Below are positions 1 to 9,655 of a stretch of DNA of 64,000 bases, piece by piece. The first letter of the stretch is position 1. Each line of letters begins with the position of its first letter. The notes beneath the pieces are model-generated. The model ran no database searches. It was not told the origin of the DNA and saw only the letters and a program-made list of their open reading frames with translations. This DNA is from an uncultured Nitrospirales bacterium. GTDB taxonomy: Bacteria; Nitrospirota; Nitrospiria; Nitrospirales; UBA8639. A program made the translations under genes and the position numbers. Location: NCBI GenBank assembly GCA_958295805.1, contig OY282373.1:467001-531000 (forward strand). The letters run 5' to 3'.

Positions 1-769
1 GGAGCGTCGTGGCCAGAAAACCGATTTCGAGAGCCGTAAGCCAACGCTTCGCGGTCTGCTGCGTGATCCCGACGTCGCCGGCCAGCGTGCTCAGGTTGAG
101 TTCCTGGGCCGTGTGCGCGGCGGCCAGCCGCACGAACCGCTCGAAGCTTCGTTGATCGGCGATCTGCATGACTTCGCGGAGGTCACGGTCGACGTAAGTA
201 CGAACATAGTCCGCCAACCATTCCCCGGCCGGGATGCTCCGGTCGTGAATGCGGGGATAGAAGCCGTCGAGAAGCGTGTCCCAAAGCCCCTTGTGCGGTA
301 GCCGGCCCTTGGGACTCCTCTTGCTCACGTCGGGACGGTCGAGATGCAGGGGATCAAGCGGAGGCCTCCCGTGTAACTCTGAGAGCGACAGCGGATACAA
401 CCGGAGAAACGCCGTGCGGCCCGCAAGCGTCTGGGACACCGATTCCATCAGGAGAAGGTTCTGTGAACCGGTCAGAATGAAACGCCCTGGCCGGCTGTCT
501 GTATCGACGAGATCCTGAATGTAGGAGAGCAACTCGGGGACACGCTGGATTTCGTCCAAAATCAGACGGTCTCCTTGCGTGAGAAAACTCCGCGGATCTT
601 CGATTGCCCGGGCTCGCACATCCGGTGTTTCGAGCGAGAGGTAATGATAATTGCCAAAGAGTGCCCGAACCAGTGTGGTTTTGCCCGATTGCCGGGGACC
701 CGTGAGCGTGACAACCGGGTAGGTCGCGGCAGCGGCTTTCAGTGCGTCGGTCAAGTGGCGGCTTAGCAT
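1..769 (-). CDS. AAA_14/DUF4143 family ATPase, 3' end outside window
   Basis: Reading the minus strand from the ATG at 769 gives an open frame of 256 codons running off the window edge, so the C-terminus is missing. The N-terminus carries a Walker A motif (GPRQSGKTTL, about residues 24-33) and a Walker B-like segment (LILDEIQRVPEL), followed by a sensor-like LTGSQN. After residue 180 it enters the region typical of DUF4143 (ADYVRTYVDRDLREV), then a winged-helix-like stretch (TAQELNLSTLAGDVGIT). This AAA_14+DUF4143 layout is common in prokaryotic ATPases of unclear function that often travel with mobile DNA. An AAGG sequence lies before the start but overlaps a predicted -10 box. Family call is firm; biological role unknown. 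Confidence 0.85.
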   Translation of the reverse strand, partial: MLSRHLTDALKAAAATYPVVTLTGPRQSGKTTLVRALFGNYHYLSLETPDVRARAIEDPRSFLTQGDRLILDEIQRVPELLSYIQDLVDTDSRPGRFILTGSQNLLLMESVSQTLAGRTAFLRLYPLSLSELHGRPPLDPLHLDRPDVSKRSPKGRLPHKGLWDTLLDGFYPRIHDRSIPAGEWLADYVRTYVDRDLREVMQIADQRSFERFVRLAAAHTAQELNLSTLAGDVGITQQTAKRWLTALEIGFLATTL

Positions 770-776
770 CCCACTG

Positions 777-822
777 ACCTTAGCAACTTGCCTGTGTCGT
801 GTCAATTTAATGATGGCATCAT
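777..822 (-). promoter_or_regulatory. putative promoter and palindrome upstream of the DUF4143 ATPase
   Basis: On the minus strand TTGACA (805-800) is followed after 17 bp by TAAGGT (782-777). Only 7 bp separate the -10 box from the ATG at 769, so the transcript could be leaderless. A 13-bp palindrome, ATGATGGCATCAT (810-822), lies just upstream of the -35 box and could be a regulator site. Read by eye only. Confidence 0.4.
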
Positions 823-861
823 CAATAAAGCATTTTCTCTGGTACTTCGTGGACGATCCCC

Positions 862-1311
862 TTACCGCTCGGGAGGCTGGCTGGGGAGGACAGATTCACG
901 CGACAGAAGACGACGCAACAATTCGAGCAGCACTGCCGTAATCAGGCCGAACAGGACCAGGCCGTTGGCTGCGCTGATGCCTGCCAGTAATCGCCAGGGC
1001 GTCGGCAGGACGATGTCGCCGAACCCCAGAGTGGTGAAGGCCACAACGGAAAAATACAGCGCCGTCTCGAGATCACTGAAGATTCCAAGTCCAAGATAGG
1101 TCACGGCCCAGAGCCAGACGCTCACGCTCAACGCCAGGATCAACCAGATCGTCACGCACGTGAGAACGACGCCGGTCTTGAGCAGGCTAGGCGAGGTCGC
1201 AAGCCAGGGACCGATGCGGGTCAACGCGCGAACGACAAGCCCGATGAATGTCGCCGTCATCGCAACGCTCACGGCGATCACGCCCGTTCCGATCAAGAGT
1301 TGAGACAGCAT
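862..1311 (-). CDS. two-helix potassium channel family protein
   Basis: Small integral membrane protein of 149 residues. Hydrophobic segments lie at about 5-27, 46-70 and 110-130. Between the last two is a pore loop with TTLGFGD (residues 93-99), a variant of the TVGYGD potassium selectivity filter. This matches the Ion_trans_2 family with one extra N-terminal helix. There is no RCK or cyclic-nucleotide domain, so gating cannot be predicted. It lies downstream of the RND permease gene on the same strand, about 85 bp away, and may be read through from that operon. Phe replaces the usual Tyr in the filter, which is tolerated in some K+ channels; selectivity is inferred. Confidence 0.8.
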   Translation of the reverse strand: MLSQLLIGTGVIAVSVAMTATFIGLVVRALTRIGPWLATSPSLLKTGVVLTCVTIWLILALSVSVWLWAVTYLGLGIFSDLETALYFSVVAFTTLGFGDIVLPTPWRLLAGISAANGLVLFGLITAVLLELLRRLLSRESVLPSQPPER

Positions 1312-1395
1312 GGTTCAGTCTTCGCAAACCCCGGAGCGGTTCACGGGGGAGACGTTCCATCTGACGTCACGGTTGCCCCGTTTCTTCTCGATGGT

Positions 1396-4300
1396 TCACT
1401 TCCGAACCCCAAGCTCTGACGCTGAGGCGATCTCTCGGGTGGGGCCGCGCCATTCACTCAGCCGCTGCATGACGACGTAGAGCGGTGGAGCAAACACCAC
1501 GACGAGCACCGTTGCCGCGACCAGACCACCGAACACCGCGGTGCCCAAGGAGCGGCGACCGGCCGCGCCGGCTCCCGTGGCAATGACCAGCGGAACCATG
1601 CCCAGCAACGTTGAACAGGCGGTCATGAGAATGGGGCGGAAGCGTAACCGGGCGGCTTCGAGCGCGGCATCGAGAATTCCCTGACCCGCGGCGCGCTGCT
1701 CACGGGCAAATTCGACGATCAGAATCGCGTTTTTACTGGCCAAGGCAATGAGCAGCACGATCCCGATCTGCACGTAAGTGTCGTTGGCCATCGAACGCAT
1801 CATCAAGGCAAGCACCGTCCCCGACAGCGCCAGCGGCACCGCAAGAATGATGGCCGCGGGACTCGTCCAGCTTTCGTATTGCGCCGCCAGCACTAGATAG
1901 ACCAACACGACGGCCAGGGCGAAAATCAACAGGGCTTCAGAGCCGACTTGCTTCTCCTGATACGCCACTCCGGTCCACTCATAGCCCATGGCCGCGGGCA
2001 ATTTCTGGTCGGCCATGTGCTCCATGACGGCGAGGGCCTGCCCGGAGCTGTATCCAGGCGCCGCTTGGCCGATAATGGAGGAAGAGGGATAGAGGTTATA
2101 GCGCGTGACGATCTGCGGGCCAAACGAATCCTTCACCGTCATCAGGGTGCCGAGCGGCACCATCTTGCCCTGACGGGTGCGCACATCCAGACGGCGAATA
2201 TCGTCCGGGTCGGATCGAAACGCCGGATCGGCCTGCACGCGCACTTGATACGTGCGGCCGAATTTATTGAAGTCGTTGACGTACGCCGATCCCAGATACG
2301 CCTGAAGCGTGCCGAAGACGGTACTGAGCGGGATATCAAGGCTTTTCGCTTTGACGCGGTCCACGTCGGCAAAGAGTTGCGGCACGTTGGAGCGGAAACT
2401 GCCGTAGAGTCCGGTCAGTCCGTTCTGAGCGTTACCGTCTTGCACGAGTTCCTCCGTCACACGTTGCAGGGTCGTCAGGCCGATCCCTCCACGATCTTGC
2501 AGTCGGAGATCAAACCCACTCGCGTTTCCAAGTCCGCTGATTGGCGGCGGCGCGAACGGCAGGACGACGGCTTCTTGAATCTGCTGATACGAGGCGAACA
2601 GACGCTTGACAATCGCGCTGGCGTGCAAGTGGGATTCGGTGCGCTCCTCCCACGGCGTCAGCGAGATAAAAAAGGTGGCCGCGTTGGAAGCGTTGGTCCC
2701 CGACAACAGGGAGAAGCCCCCGATCGCCGTGGCGTGTTCGACCCCAGGGGTATTGGCCAGAATCGTATTGACTTGGTCGATGACTGTGCTCGTCCTCGCT
2801 TGGGACGCGCCATCCGGAAGCTGGATGTTGGTGAAGAGAATACCCTGGTCTTCTTGCGGCAGAAACCCGGTGGGCAACCTTGTCATGCCCCATCCCGCCA
2901 CGGCCACAATGACGAGGTACAGCACGACCGTCAGGATGCCGCGTCGCACCGTGGCGCCGACCACCTGGGAATAGGTAGTCGTGCCGAGCGTGACGAGCGC
3001 ATTGAAGCCGCGAAACAGCGGATTGTGCCGGGTTGAAGACGGCCGCAAGATGAGCGCGCTGAGCGCGGGACTGAGGGTCAGCGCATTCACCGTGCTGAAC
3101 ACGGTGGTGGCCGCAATGGTCAAGGCGAACTGTCGATAGAGTTCCCCGGTGAGTCCCGGGAGAAAGGCCGCCGGAATAAACACCGCCATGAGCACCAGTG
3201 AGGTGGCGACCACCGGGCCCGAGACTTCCTCCATCGTGCGCAGCGCCGCCTCTCTGGGGCCCAGGTGATGGTCATTCATCAGACGGGTGACGTTCTCAAC
3301 GATGACAATGGCGTCATCGACCACAATGCCAATCGCCAACACCAACCCGAACAAGGTCAGCGTGTTAATGGAAAATCCCAGCATCCCCATCACGACAAAC
3401 GTGCCGATCAGCGAGACGGGAATGGTGACGGCTGGGATGACCGTGGCGCGCCAATCTTGAAGAAAAAGAAAGATCACGCCCAGGACCAGCGCGGCCGCAA
3501 TGAACAGGGTCTCATATACCTCGTTGATGCCGGCCTCGACAAACTTGGTGGTGTCGAATGGCACCGCGTAATCCATGCCTCCGGGGAAGGCTTGCTTCAG
3601 CCGGTCCATGGTCTGGCGAATCTGGTCGGCGACGTTGAGCGCATTGGCCCCGGGACGTTGAAAAATGGCAAGGCTGGCGGACGGGTTGCCGTCCAGGAGC
3701 GAAAACATGTCGTAATTTTGCGCCCCCAGTTCCACCCTCGCGATGTCTTTGATCCGGGTCACTCGGCCATCATCCGCGGTTTTGACGATAATTTGCTCAA
3801 ATTGCCCCACTTCACTCAGGCGGCCGAGCATGGTGACGGTATATTGAAAGGGTTGGTCCGCTGGCGCGGGGGGCTGACCAATCCGGCCCGCGGCTACCTG
3901 AACGTTTTGCTCTCGCACGGCGTCAAGCACGTCCTGGGTCGTGAGATTGCGGGACTTGAGCTGGCGCGGGTCCAACCAGATGCGCATGCTGTAATCGCTG
4001 CTGCCGAAAATCGTGATATCGCCGACCCCCTCGATCCGGCTCAACTCATTTTGTAAGCGCAACGTGGCATAGTTGCTCAGATAGAGACTGTCGTATTGCC
4101 CCTCCGTCGAAAACAAACTGACCAGGAGCAGAATATTGGGGGATTGGGGCTTGGTGGTGACGCCTTGTCGGATGACCGCCTCCGGCAGTGACGAGGTGGC
4201 CACGTTGACGCGATTTTGCACCAGGACCGCGGCTTGTTCGAGGTCCGTCCCCACCTCGAACGTAATCGTCAGCCTGTACACGCCGTCACTGGATGAGGTC

Positions 4301-4542
4301 GAGGCCATGTACACCATGCCTGCGACGCCGTTGACCTGCTGTTCAATCGGCGCCCCCACGGTCTCGGCTACAACCTGCGCACTCGCACCCGGATACACGG
4401 CCTGCACCTGCACGGTCGGCGGCGTAATTTCGGGAAATTGGGCAATCGGCAAGCCGCGAAGCATGACCACCCCGGCAATGACGATCACCATGGAGAGCAC
4501 GGTGGCGAAAACCGGGCGATAGATAAAAAATCGAGAAAACAT
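1396..4542 (-). CDS. RND multidrug efflux permease, HAE-1 (AcrB/MexF-like)
   Basis: The 1048-residue length is standard for AcrB-type inner-membrane proton/drug antiporters. The N-terminus ([14 protein letters not shown]) is the classic RND start. The proton relay is present: [12 protein letters not shown] in TM4 (the paired Asp residues near 405-410) and [12 protein letters not shown] in TM10 (the Lys near 940). Two large periplasmic loops sit between TM1-2 and TM7-8, as expected for porter and docking domains. It is last in an outer membrane factor-adaptor-permease operon, 45 bp after the adaptor gene. The intact charged relay argues for drug (HAE) rather than metal (HME) transport. Exact substrates cannot be read from sequence. 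Confidence 0.95.
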   Translation of the reverse strand: MFSRFFIYRPVFATVLSMVIVIAGVVMLRGLPIAQFPEITPPTVQVQAVYPGASAQVVAETVGAPIEQQVNGVAGMVYMASTSSSDGVYRLTITFEVGTDLEQAAVLVQNRVNVATSSLPEAVIRQGVTTKPQSPNILLLVSLFSTEGQYDSLYLSNYATLRLQNELSRIEGVGDITIFGSSDYSMRIWLDPRQLKSRNLTTQDVLDAVREQNVQVAAGRIGQPPAPADQPFQYTVTMLGRLSEVGQFEQIIVKTADDGRVTRIKDIARVELGAQNYDMFSLLDGNPSASLAIFQRPGANALNVADQIRQTMDRLKQAFPGGMDYAVPFDTTKFVEAGINEVYETLFIAAALVLGVIFLFLQDWRATVIPAVTIPVSLIGTFVVMGMLGFSINTLTLFGLVLAIGIVVDDAIVIVENVTRLMNDHHLGPREAALRTMEEVSGPVVATSLVLMAVFIPAAFLPGLTGELYRQFALTIAATTVFSTVNALTLSPALSALILRPSSTRHNPLFRGFNALVTLGTTTYSQVVGATVRRGILTVVLYLVIVAVAGWGMTRLPTGFLPQEDQGILFTNIQLPDGASQARTSTVIDQVNTILANTPGVEHATAIGGFSLLSGTNASNAATFFISLTPWEERTESHLHASAIVKRLFASYQQIQEAVVLPFAPPPISGLGNASGFDLRLQDRGGIGLTTLQRVTEELVQDGNAQNGLTGLYGSFRSNVPQLFADVDRVKAKSLDIPLSTVFGTLQAYLGSAYVNDFNKFGRTYQVRVQADPAFRSDPDDIRRLDVRTRQGKMVPLGTLMTVKDSFGPQIVTRYNLYPSSSIIGQAAPGYSSGQALAVMEHMADQKLPAAMGYEWTGVAYQEKQVGSEALLIFALAVVLVYLVLAAQYESWTSPAAIILAVPLALSGTVLALMMRSMANDTYVQIGIVLLIALASKNAILIVEFAREQRAAGQGILDAALEAARLRFRPILMTACSTLLGMVPLVIATGAGAAGRRSLGTAVFGGLVAATVLVVVFAPPLYVVMQRLSEWRGPTREIASASELGVRK

Positions 4543-4587
4543 GGGCGATCTTGCTCAGGATGAAGAGTGGCCGACATCCTTGAGAAG

Positions 4588-5784
4588 TTATGGCAATGGC
4601 GTCGTGGAACTCGAAATCCGTGACGCCGTCTCCTGACGCCGGGGGCTTACGGTGGCCCCTGGTCGCGCCCGCAACAGCCCCTTGACCACGACCCAGGCAT
4701 CCGGCTGCAATCCCTTCTCAATGACTCGCATCTGGTCAAGTGAGGCGCCGACTTCCACCGAACGGTATTCCACGACGTTGTCCTCGTTGACCACGAGCAC
4801 GTAGCGGCCGCCCTGGTCTGCGCCCAACGCGCGCTCGGAGACGAGCAGCGCCGCTTCCCGCGTATCGACGGGGGCACGAATGCGGACGAACATGCCCGGC
4901 AAAATAGTGTGAGGGGCGGGATTGGCGAAACTGGCCCGCAGGAGAAACGTACCGGTCTCGGGGTCAACGCTTTGATCGACAAAATCGAGCCGGCCTTCGT
5001 GGGGATACCCGGCCTCATTCGCCAGCCCCAGATAGACCACCTTCTCCTCTTCCCGTTGTGCCGGCCCTTCGGCGTGCCGTTTCTGATATTGCTGTCGTAA
5101 GGACAGGAGGTCCCGTTCGTTCAAACTGAAATAGACCCAGATCGGATCGTATTGCACCAGCGTGGTCAACAGCGTGTTTTCGCTTGCTCCCACCAGGTTC
5201 CCCACGCTCACCAAGTTGCGCCCGATCCGTCCACTGATGGGGGCGCGGATCTTGGTATACCCGAGATTCAGCTTGGCTTCGGCAAGAACCGCCCGAGCCG
5301 CCGCGACGTCCGCTTGTCCCATGTACCAGTCCGCTTTGGCCTTGACGAACTCCGCCTTCGGCCGTGCCTTTTGTTTATACAGCGTCTCGATGCGCCGATA
5401 GTTTGCCTGGGCCAATGCGAACTCTGCCCGTTTGCGACGCAGGTCGGCAATGGCCTTGTTGAACTGCGCTTGAAACGGTCTGGGATCGATCACGTACAGC
5501 AAGTCGCCTTTCTGCACGTCGGTGGCTGCTTCAAAATGCACGCGTTCCAAAAAGCCGCGGACGCGCGCCCGAATTTCGACGAGTTGCACGGCTTGAGCGT
5601 TGCCGGTGAATTCAAGGTAATCCGTGACGTCGCGTTGGACCGGCTGACTGACGGTGACGGTGGGTGGCGGTGGCGCTACGTAGTCGTCGGAAGAGGGTTG
5701 ACACGCGCCGATCGTCATGCCCGTGAGCGCGTTCATAAGAACGAGCGCGACGGTGGTCCACGGCTTCGGCTTGACGGGTTTCAT
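4588..5784 (-). CDS. RND periplasmic adaptor (membrane fusion) lipoprotein
   Basis: 398-residue membrane fusion protein of the AcrA/MexE type that bridges the RND permease to the outer membrane channel. The N-terminus has a lipoprotein signal ending in IGAC, with the acylated Cys at residue 28. The order of elements is usual: barrel-sandwich half motif (VEIRARVRGFLERVHF), a coiled-coil hairpin of about residues 100-170, the second lipoyl half (LGYTKIRAPISGRIG), then the beta-barrel domain (LDFVDQSVDPETGTF) and a C-terminal membrane-proximal domain. It is the middle gene of the efflux operon, about 42 bp after the outer membrane factor gene. Confidence 0.93.
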   Translation of the reverse strand: MKPVKPKPWTTVALVLMNALTGMTIGACQPSSDDYVAPPPPTVTVSQPVQRDVTDYLEFTGNAQAVQLVEIRARVRGFLERVHFEAATDVQKGDLLYVIDPRPFQAQFNKAIADLRRKRAEFALAQANYRRIETLYKQKARPKAEFVKAKADWYMGQADVAAARAVLAEAKLNLGYTKIRAPISGRIGRNLVSVGNLVGASENTLLTTLVQYDPIWVYFSLNERDLLSLRQQYQKRHAEGPAQREEEKVVYLGLANEAGYPHEGRLDFVDQSVDPETGTFLLRASFANPAPHTILPGMFVRIRAPVDTREAALLVSERALGADQGGRYVLVVNEDNVVEYRSVEVGASLDQMRVIEKGLQPDAWVVVKGLLRARPGATVSPRRQETASRISSSTTPLP

Positions 5785-5826
5785 GATCGTGCAGCACCTT
5801 CGCGGAAGGGCTTCAACGATTGAACG

Positions 5827-7230
5827 TTAAGAAGATGTGTGAGGCTGGGTTTCAAACGACCCTCCGAGCGCCAGATGCAAATTGACGCGCTGTTTCAATC
5901 GCTCCACTTGCACTTGAAGCAAGTTATTGCGCGCCGTGAAATACTGTCGTTTGACTTGGTTCAGGCTCAGCAGATCAACGTCACCGGCGTTATAGCGCAA
6001 CTGGGTAAGGCGGACGGCTTGGCCCAACTCCCCAACCACCATCGTCAGCCGCTCCTCTCGCACCTGGAGAACCCGCTCATTCGTCAACGCCGTTTCTACC
6101 TCCTGAAACGCCGTGAGGGCGGTGCCGGCGTATGCGGCTAATGCTTGTTCTTGCTGAGCCGTGCGGATCTCGACCTCGGCTAGGCGGCGACCGCCGTCAA
6201 AAATCGGCGCAAGCAGATTGCCCCCGACGGTCCACGCCACGTGAGAAGGGTTGAGGATATTTCCGAGGGAACGGCTCGCTCCACCGATCTCGCTGGTCAA
6301 GGCCAACCGCGGGAGCCGGGCGGCGCGGGCGGATTGCGTCCGGTTAAAGGCCGCCGCCACCTGACGATCCCTCGCGATCAGGTCAGGCCGGCGCTCCAAT
6401 ATCTCGGACGGCAACCCTGCTGGGGCCGGGCTGGGAATCGGGGGGAGTGCATTGGCAATCTGCAACTCGGCCGCGGGGTAGCGTCCCAGCAACACTTCCA
6501 GGCTGCGCACGGCCTCGGTCAGATTGCCGTGATTGCGCGCGACGCTCTCTTGCGCCCGGGCCACGTCCGCCCGGGCCACGTTGAGATCGACCTGAGACAC
6601 GGCGCCGGCGTCAACTCTTGCCCGCACGACGTCTTGAGTTCCGCGTTCAATCATCAGCCTGTTCTCTTCCAAGGCGAGTTGCAATTTGTTTCCCACCGTC
6701 ACGAACCACGATTCGGCCACCTGAGCGGCAAGTGACTGACGCGCAAACTTGAAATCAGCCGCCGCGGCAACGGCATCCAGAACTTCCGCCCGCGTGGCGC
6801 TGCGCAGCCGCCCCCACAGATCGACTTCCCACGACACCTTGATCCCTAAATTCACGTTGCTCCGAATTCCGCCGGCGTTCACCGTGCCGGAACCGGTTGA
6901 GCCAGCGGACAAGTCAATGGTCGGGAGGAGCGCGGCCCCGGCTTGGCGGGCCCGCGCTTCGGCTTCAGCCACTTTCGCAGCGCTGCCACGGAGATCGCGA
7001 TTGTTTCGCAGGGCTTCCTCAACCAGCCAGGACAGTCGTGGATCCTGGAAGCTTGCGAGCCATCCGTCATCCACGAGACGCGGCTCCGCGTCTCCTCCGG
7101 CTTGCCACGTATTCGCAATCGGGAGATGTGCCTGCCGGCGGGCAGGCGAAGACTGAGGCGTGGCACAACCGGCGAGCAGGACAATCACCACGCCAAGGCG
7201 GACCATACTGGAAACGAATCTACATCGCAT
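5827..7230 (-). CDS. NodT/OprM-family outer membrane efflux lipoprotein
   Basis: 467-residue outer membrane factor that forms the exit duct of the tripartite pump. A lipobox, LLAGC, places the acylated Cys at residue 22. The family marks are visible: DPRLSWLVEEALRNNRDL near the N-terminus, WEVDLWGRLR at mid-protein, and the repeat of the fold in the second half (RRPDLIARDRQVAAAFN, then APIFDGGRR). It is the first gene of the operon, so transcription probably starts in the 140-bp gap to the divergent CBS gene. Outer membrane factor first, adaptor and permease after, is less usual than the adaptor-permease-channel order. Confidence 0.92.
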   Translation of the reverse strand: MRCRFVSSMVRLGVVIVLLAGCATPQSSPARRQAHLPIANTWQAGGDAEPRLVDDGWLASFQDPRLSWLVEEALRNNRDLRGSAAKVAEAEARARQAGAALLPTIDLSAGSTGSGTVNAGGIRSNVNLGIKVSWEVDLWGRLRSATRAEVLDAVAAAADFKFARQSLAAQVAESWFVTVGNKLQLALEENRLMIERGTQDVVRARVDAGAVSQVDLNVARADVARAQESVARNHGNLTEAVRSLEVLLGRYPAAELQIANALPPIPSPAPAGLPSEILERRPDLIARDRQVAAAFNRTQSARAARLPRLALTSEIGGASRSLGNILNPSHVAWTVGGNLLAPIFDGGRRLAEVEIRTAQQEQALAAYAGTALTAFQEVETALTNERVLQVREERLTMVVGELGQAVRLTQLRYNAGDVDLLSLNQVKRQYFTARNNLLQVQVERLKQRVNLHLALGGSFETQPHTSS

Positions 7231-7374
7231 AGGGTCGCCGTATATTCGTTAACGGCCACGTGCTCTGTCAACAATTTCCCGTACGATTCAAGCGTCAACT
7301 CCGTGCGTGCTTGATCTTCCGCGGCTAATGGCGTTTAATGCGTGGTCTTGCGTCAATAAAGAAAGAGGAACGAT

Positions 7375-7764
7375 ATGGCGACCGTCGGACAATTGATGAA
7401 CAGCGACCTGAGCGTCATTACGGAGGATGTCACGCTGAGACAGGCTGCCGGACACATGCAGGCCGAACGTATCGGATCGTTGTTGGTGAAAAGAGGGGAG
7501 GACTTTTGCGGAATTATTACGGAAACGGACGTCGTCCGGGCCGTGGCTGAACACGATGAGGTGCGTGGGATTTCCGTTGCTCAGGTGATGTCCAGCCCCA
7601 TTCTGAGCGTTGAGAAAAAGCTGTCGCCCCACTATGCCAGAGATTTCATGGCCTCCAAACGCATTCGTCACTTGGCCGTGACCGAGGAGGGGAACATCGT
7701 GGGCATTATTTCCGTGCGTGACCTTTTGGCCTATTTTAAGACCGTCTCCAAAGAAATTTCGTAA
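7375..7764 (+). CDS. tandem CBS-domain protein
   Basis: 129 residues made almost entirely of two CBS motifs (about 1-60 and 66-125), a Bateman module that usually binds adenosine nucleotides. Typical CBS signatures are seen twice: IGSLLVKRGEDFCGIITETD and IRHLAVTEEGNIVGIISVRD, each ending in an Asp that often contacts ribose. There is no fused catalytic or transport domain, so it is likely a stand-alone energy-state sensor acting on an unknown partner. GAAAGAGGA lies before the ATG. It is divergent from the efflux operon and convergent with sdhE, so it stands alone. Confidence 0.9.
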   Translation: MATVGQLMNSDLSVITEDVTLRQAAGHMQAERIGSLLVKRGEDFCGIITETDVVRAVAEHDEVRGISVAQVMSSPILSVEKKLSPHYARDFMASKRIRHLAVTEEGNIVGIISVRDLLAYFKTVSKEIS

Positions 7765-7768
7765 GAGC

Positions 7769-7795
7769 TGGATTCCCTCGTGCGCGGGAATGACG
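7769..7795. repeat. dispersed palindromic repeat (ATTCCC..GGGAAT type)
   Basis: A palindrome, ATTCCC-TCGTGC-GCGGGAAT, followed by GACGG lies between two convergent genes. Related copies occur near 13331, 17755, 18870 and 45773. This looks like a member of the widespread intergenic repeat class that encodes peptides such as IPAHAGIQ or FPRTRESR when it falls into a reading frame. It may also act as a bidirectional terminator here. Confidence 0.65.
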
Positions 7796-7817
7796 GAGGG
7801 GATTCGGCTGCGCGTGG

Positions 7818-8699
7818 TTACGCCACGTTGAGTTTTTGCAACACCGCCCCCGTTGAAACGAGATTGCGATCCAAGCCGAGGGCCTTCGGCTCCATTCCCA
7901 TGGCGAGCCCAAGGAATTGCGGGAGATGGAAAATCGGCAGATCAATTGCCCTGTTCGTCTGGCCGGCGGCGGTGGATTGAAGCCCGTCAAGGTTCAGGTG
8001 GCATAACGGGCAGGGGGTTACCATCACGTCGGCCCCATGGGCTTTGGCATCGGTGGTATGATTGGCCACCATCTGCATGGAGTTGGATTTATTGATGGTC
8101 AACAGGGGGAACCCACAACACCGGCTCTTGCCGGGGAAATCCACGACTTCCGCTCCGAGCAAGGTCATCACCGTTTCCAATGATTCGGCGCGGGACGGCT
8201 GCTCGTCAAATCCAAGTGCCTCGCTCGGTCGCTGTAAGTAGCATCCATAAAACGGGGCCGCGCGCAACCCGGTGAGAGGTCGCTTGACCGATTGTCGAAT
8301 CGTTTCCTCCCCCACGTCTTCTAAAAGGATCCACACAAAATGTTTCACCGTTGTGGTGCCGTGGTAGGTGAGTCCCTCTTCTCCTAAAGCCCGATTGATT
8401 TCGGCCAGATAGTCTGGATTCGTCTTCAGCCGATGATTGGCCTGACTCATCACGCCTTGACACGTGCTGCAAATGGTCATTATGGGCAAACCCTGCCGTT
8501 CGGCCAGGGCCAACGTATGGGCGTTCAAGAGATCGCCCAAGCGCAGGTCTTTCTCCTGCAACACGCCGGCCCCCGTACAAGCCGCCGTGGTCATTTCTTC
8601 CAGATCAATCCCTAATGGCGGATAGACCTGCCTCACGGATTGATACAGTTCGGGACAGCCGCCTTTTGACACGCATCCCGGGAAAAAGGCGTAGGTCAT
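7818..8699 (-). CDS. succinate dehydrogenase/fumarate reductase subunit E-like (HdrB-type CCG protein)
   Basis: 293-residue protein of the HdrB/SdhE family with two cysteine-rich CCG domains. The second is complete: GCYLQRPSE, then SRCCGFP, then CPLCHLNLD. The first is partly degenerate (PGCVSKGGC, then ACTGAG, then CSTCQG). In class E succinate:quinone oxidoreductases and in archaeal thiol:fumarate reductase this subunit replaces the heme b membrane anchor and links the soluble SdhAB part to the membrane or to a thiol electron donor. It is the last gene of sdhA-sdhB-sdhE and overlaps sdhB by 4 nt (ATGA), so translation is coupled. No transmembrane helix is evident. Confidence 0.88.
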   Translation of the reverse strand: MTYAFFPGCVSKGGCPELYQSVRQVYPPLGIDLEEMTTAACTGAGVLQEKDLRLGDLLNAHTLALAERQGLPIMTICSTCQGVMSQANHRLKTNPDYLAEINRALGEEGLTYHGTTTVKHFVWILLEDVGEETIRQSVKRPLTGLRAAPFYGCYLQRPSEALGFDEQPSRAESLETVMTLLGAEVVDFPGKSRCCGFPLLTINKSNSMQMVANHTTDAKAHGADVMVTPCPLCHLNLDGLQSTAAGQTNRAIDLPIFHLPQFLGLAMGMEPKALGLDRNLVSTGAVLQKLNVA

Positions 8700-9655
8700 G
8701 GCGTCTCCTTGCTCCGTTGAAACAATCGGCGAATTCGTGCAATGCCGGGTATCGGTCGATGAAACGGCCCGGCCTTGGGCAATTTTCTTCGGACCAAGGC
8801 ACGAAGGGTCATGGGAAGAAAGGACAGCAGACCCCCGACGTGACCGAGCCCGAACGTGCGAACGGCCAACATCGGCTCATCCAATCGTCCTTTTTGCTCA
8901 ATAAGATCCGCAAAGACTTCGGCGTGTCGTGAGCCGCAGGTGGACGGCACGCCCTGGTCAATCCCGTTGGCGCGAAGCGTCATGATGCGGTCCATGGCAC
9001 CCACGCCTTTTGGACACACTTCGATACATTCCATGCAGCGCGTGCAGTCCCACATCCCGCCCGGTTCATTCAGTGCCAGGAGACGTGAGGCACTTGCGCC
9101 GTCCCGCGGATCAGCCACAAACCGATAGGCCTTGGCCAACGCCGCCGGCCCAACGAAACGGGAGTCCACTTCCAAGGCCGCACAGTCCGACACGCACGCG
9201 CCACACATGATGCAGCCCATGACGCCGGTCAGGTGACTCATGGATTCGGGAGAAGCCAGATACTCGCCTTCGGGTTCCACGCCAGTCGGCTGGAGCCAAG
9301 GCTGCACCTGACGGACCTTTTCCCAGAATCCGGTCATGTCCGTCACCAGGTCTTTGATCACGGGCATGTTGTTCATGGGCTCGACGCGGACCGTGGTGCT
9401 TGAGGCGGTCGATGCCGCTATTTTGGTTTTGCATGACAAGGCGGCGTGGCCGTTGATCCGCATTCCGCAGGACCCGCAGATGGCTCCTCGACACGAACAG
9501 CGCAGGGTCAGCGATTCATCAACGGTTTCCCGGATTTTGATGAGCCCGTCAAGAATCGTATCGGACGGCTCGGTGTCGATGACGTACTCCTGGACATACG
9601 GCGCAGGGGCTGCCGATTCCGGATCAAAGCGGCGAATGCGAAACGTGGTGACCAT
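8696..9655 (-). CDS. sdhB: succinate dehydrogenase/fumarate reductase iron-sulfur subunit
   Basis: Carries electrons from the flavin subunit. I place the start at the ATG at 9655 because it overlaps the sdhA stop as TGATG; an upstream ATG at 9682 would overlap sdhA by 28 nt. From this start (319 residues) the [2Fe-2S] ligands are C55, C60, C63 and C75. The first [4Fe-4S] set is C148, C151, C154, C158. The second is C204, C207, C210, C214, i.e. CTRCMECIEVCP. In ordinary SdhB the last site is a [3Fe-4S] centre lacking one of these Cys; here all four are present, so a second [4Fe-4S] is predicted. That is the known signature of class E enzymes and fits the SdhE neighbour. Confidence 0.92.
   Translation of the reverse strand: MVTTFRIRRFDPESAAPAPYVQEYVIDTEPSDTILDGLIKIRETVDESLTLRCSCRGAICGSCGMRINGHAALSCKTKIAASTASSTTVRVEPMNNMPVIKDLVTDMTGFWEKVRQVQPWLQPTGVEPEGEYLASPESMSHLTGVMGCIMCGACVSDCAALEVDSRFVGPAALAKAYRFVADPRDGASASRLLALNEPGGMWDCTRCMECIEVCPKGVGAMDRIMTLRANGIDQGVPSTCGSRHAEVFADLIEQKGRLDEPMLAVRTFGLGHVGGLLSFLPMTLRALVRRKLPKAGPFHRPIPGIARIRRLFQRSKETP

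Noticed and set aside
1948-3036. Plus-strand open frame of 362 codons
   Set aside because: Antisense to the RND permease; no motif, composition typical of a shadow frame.
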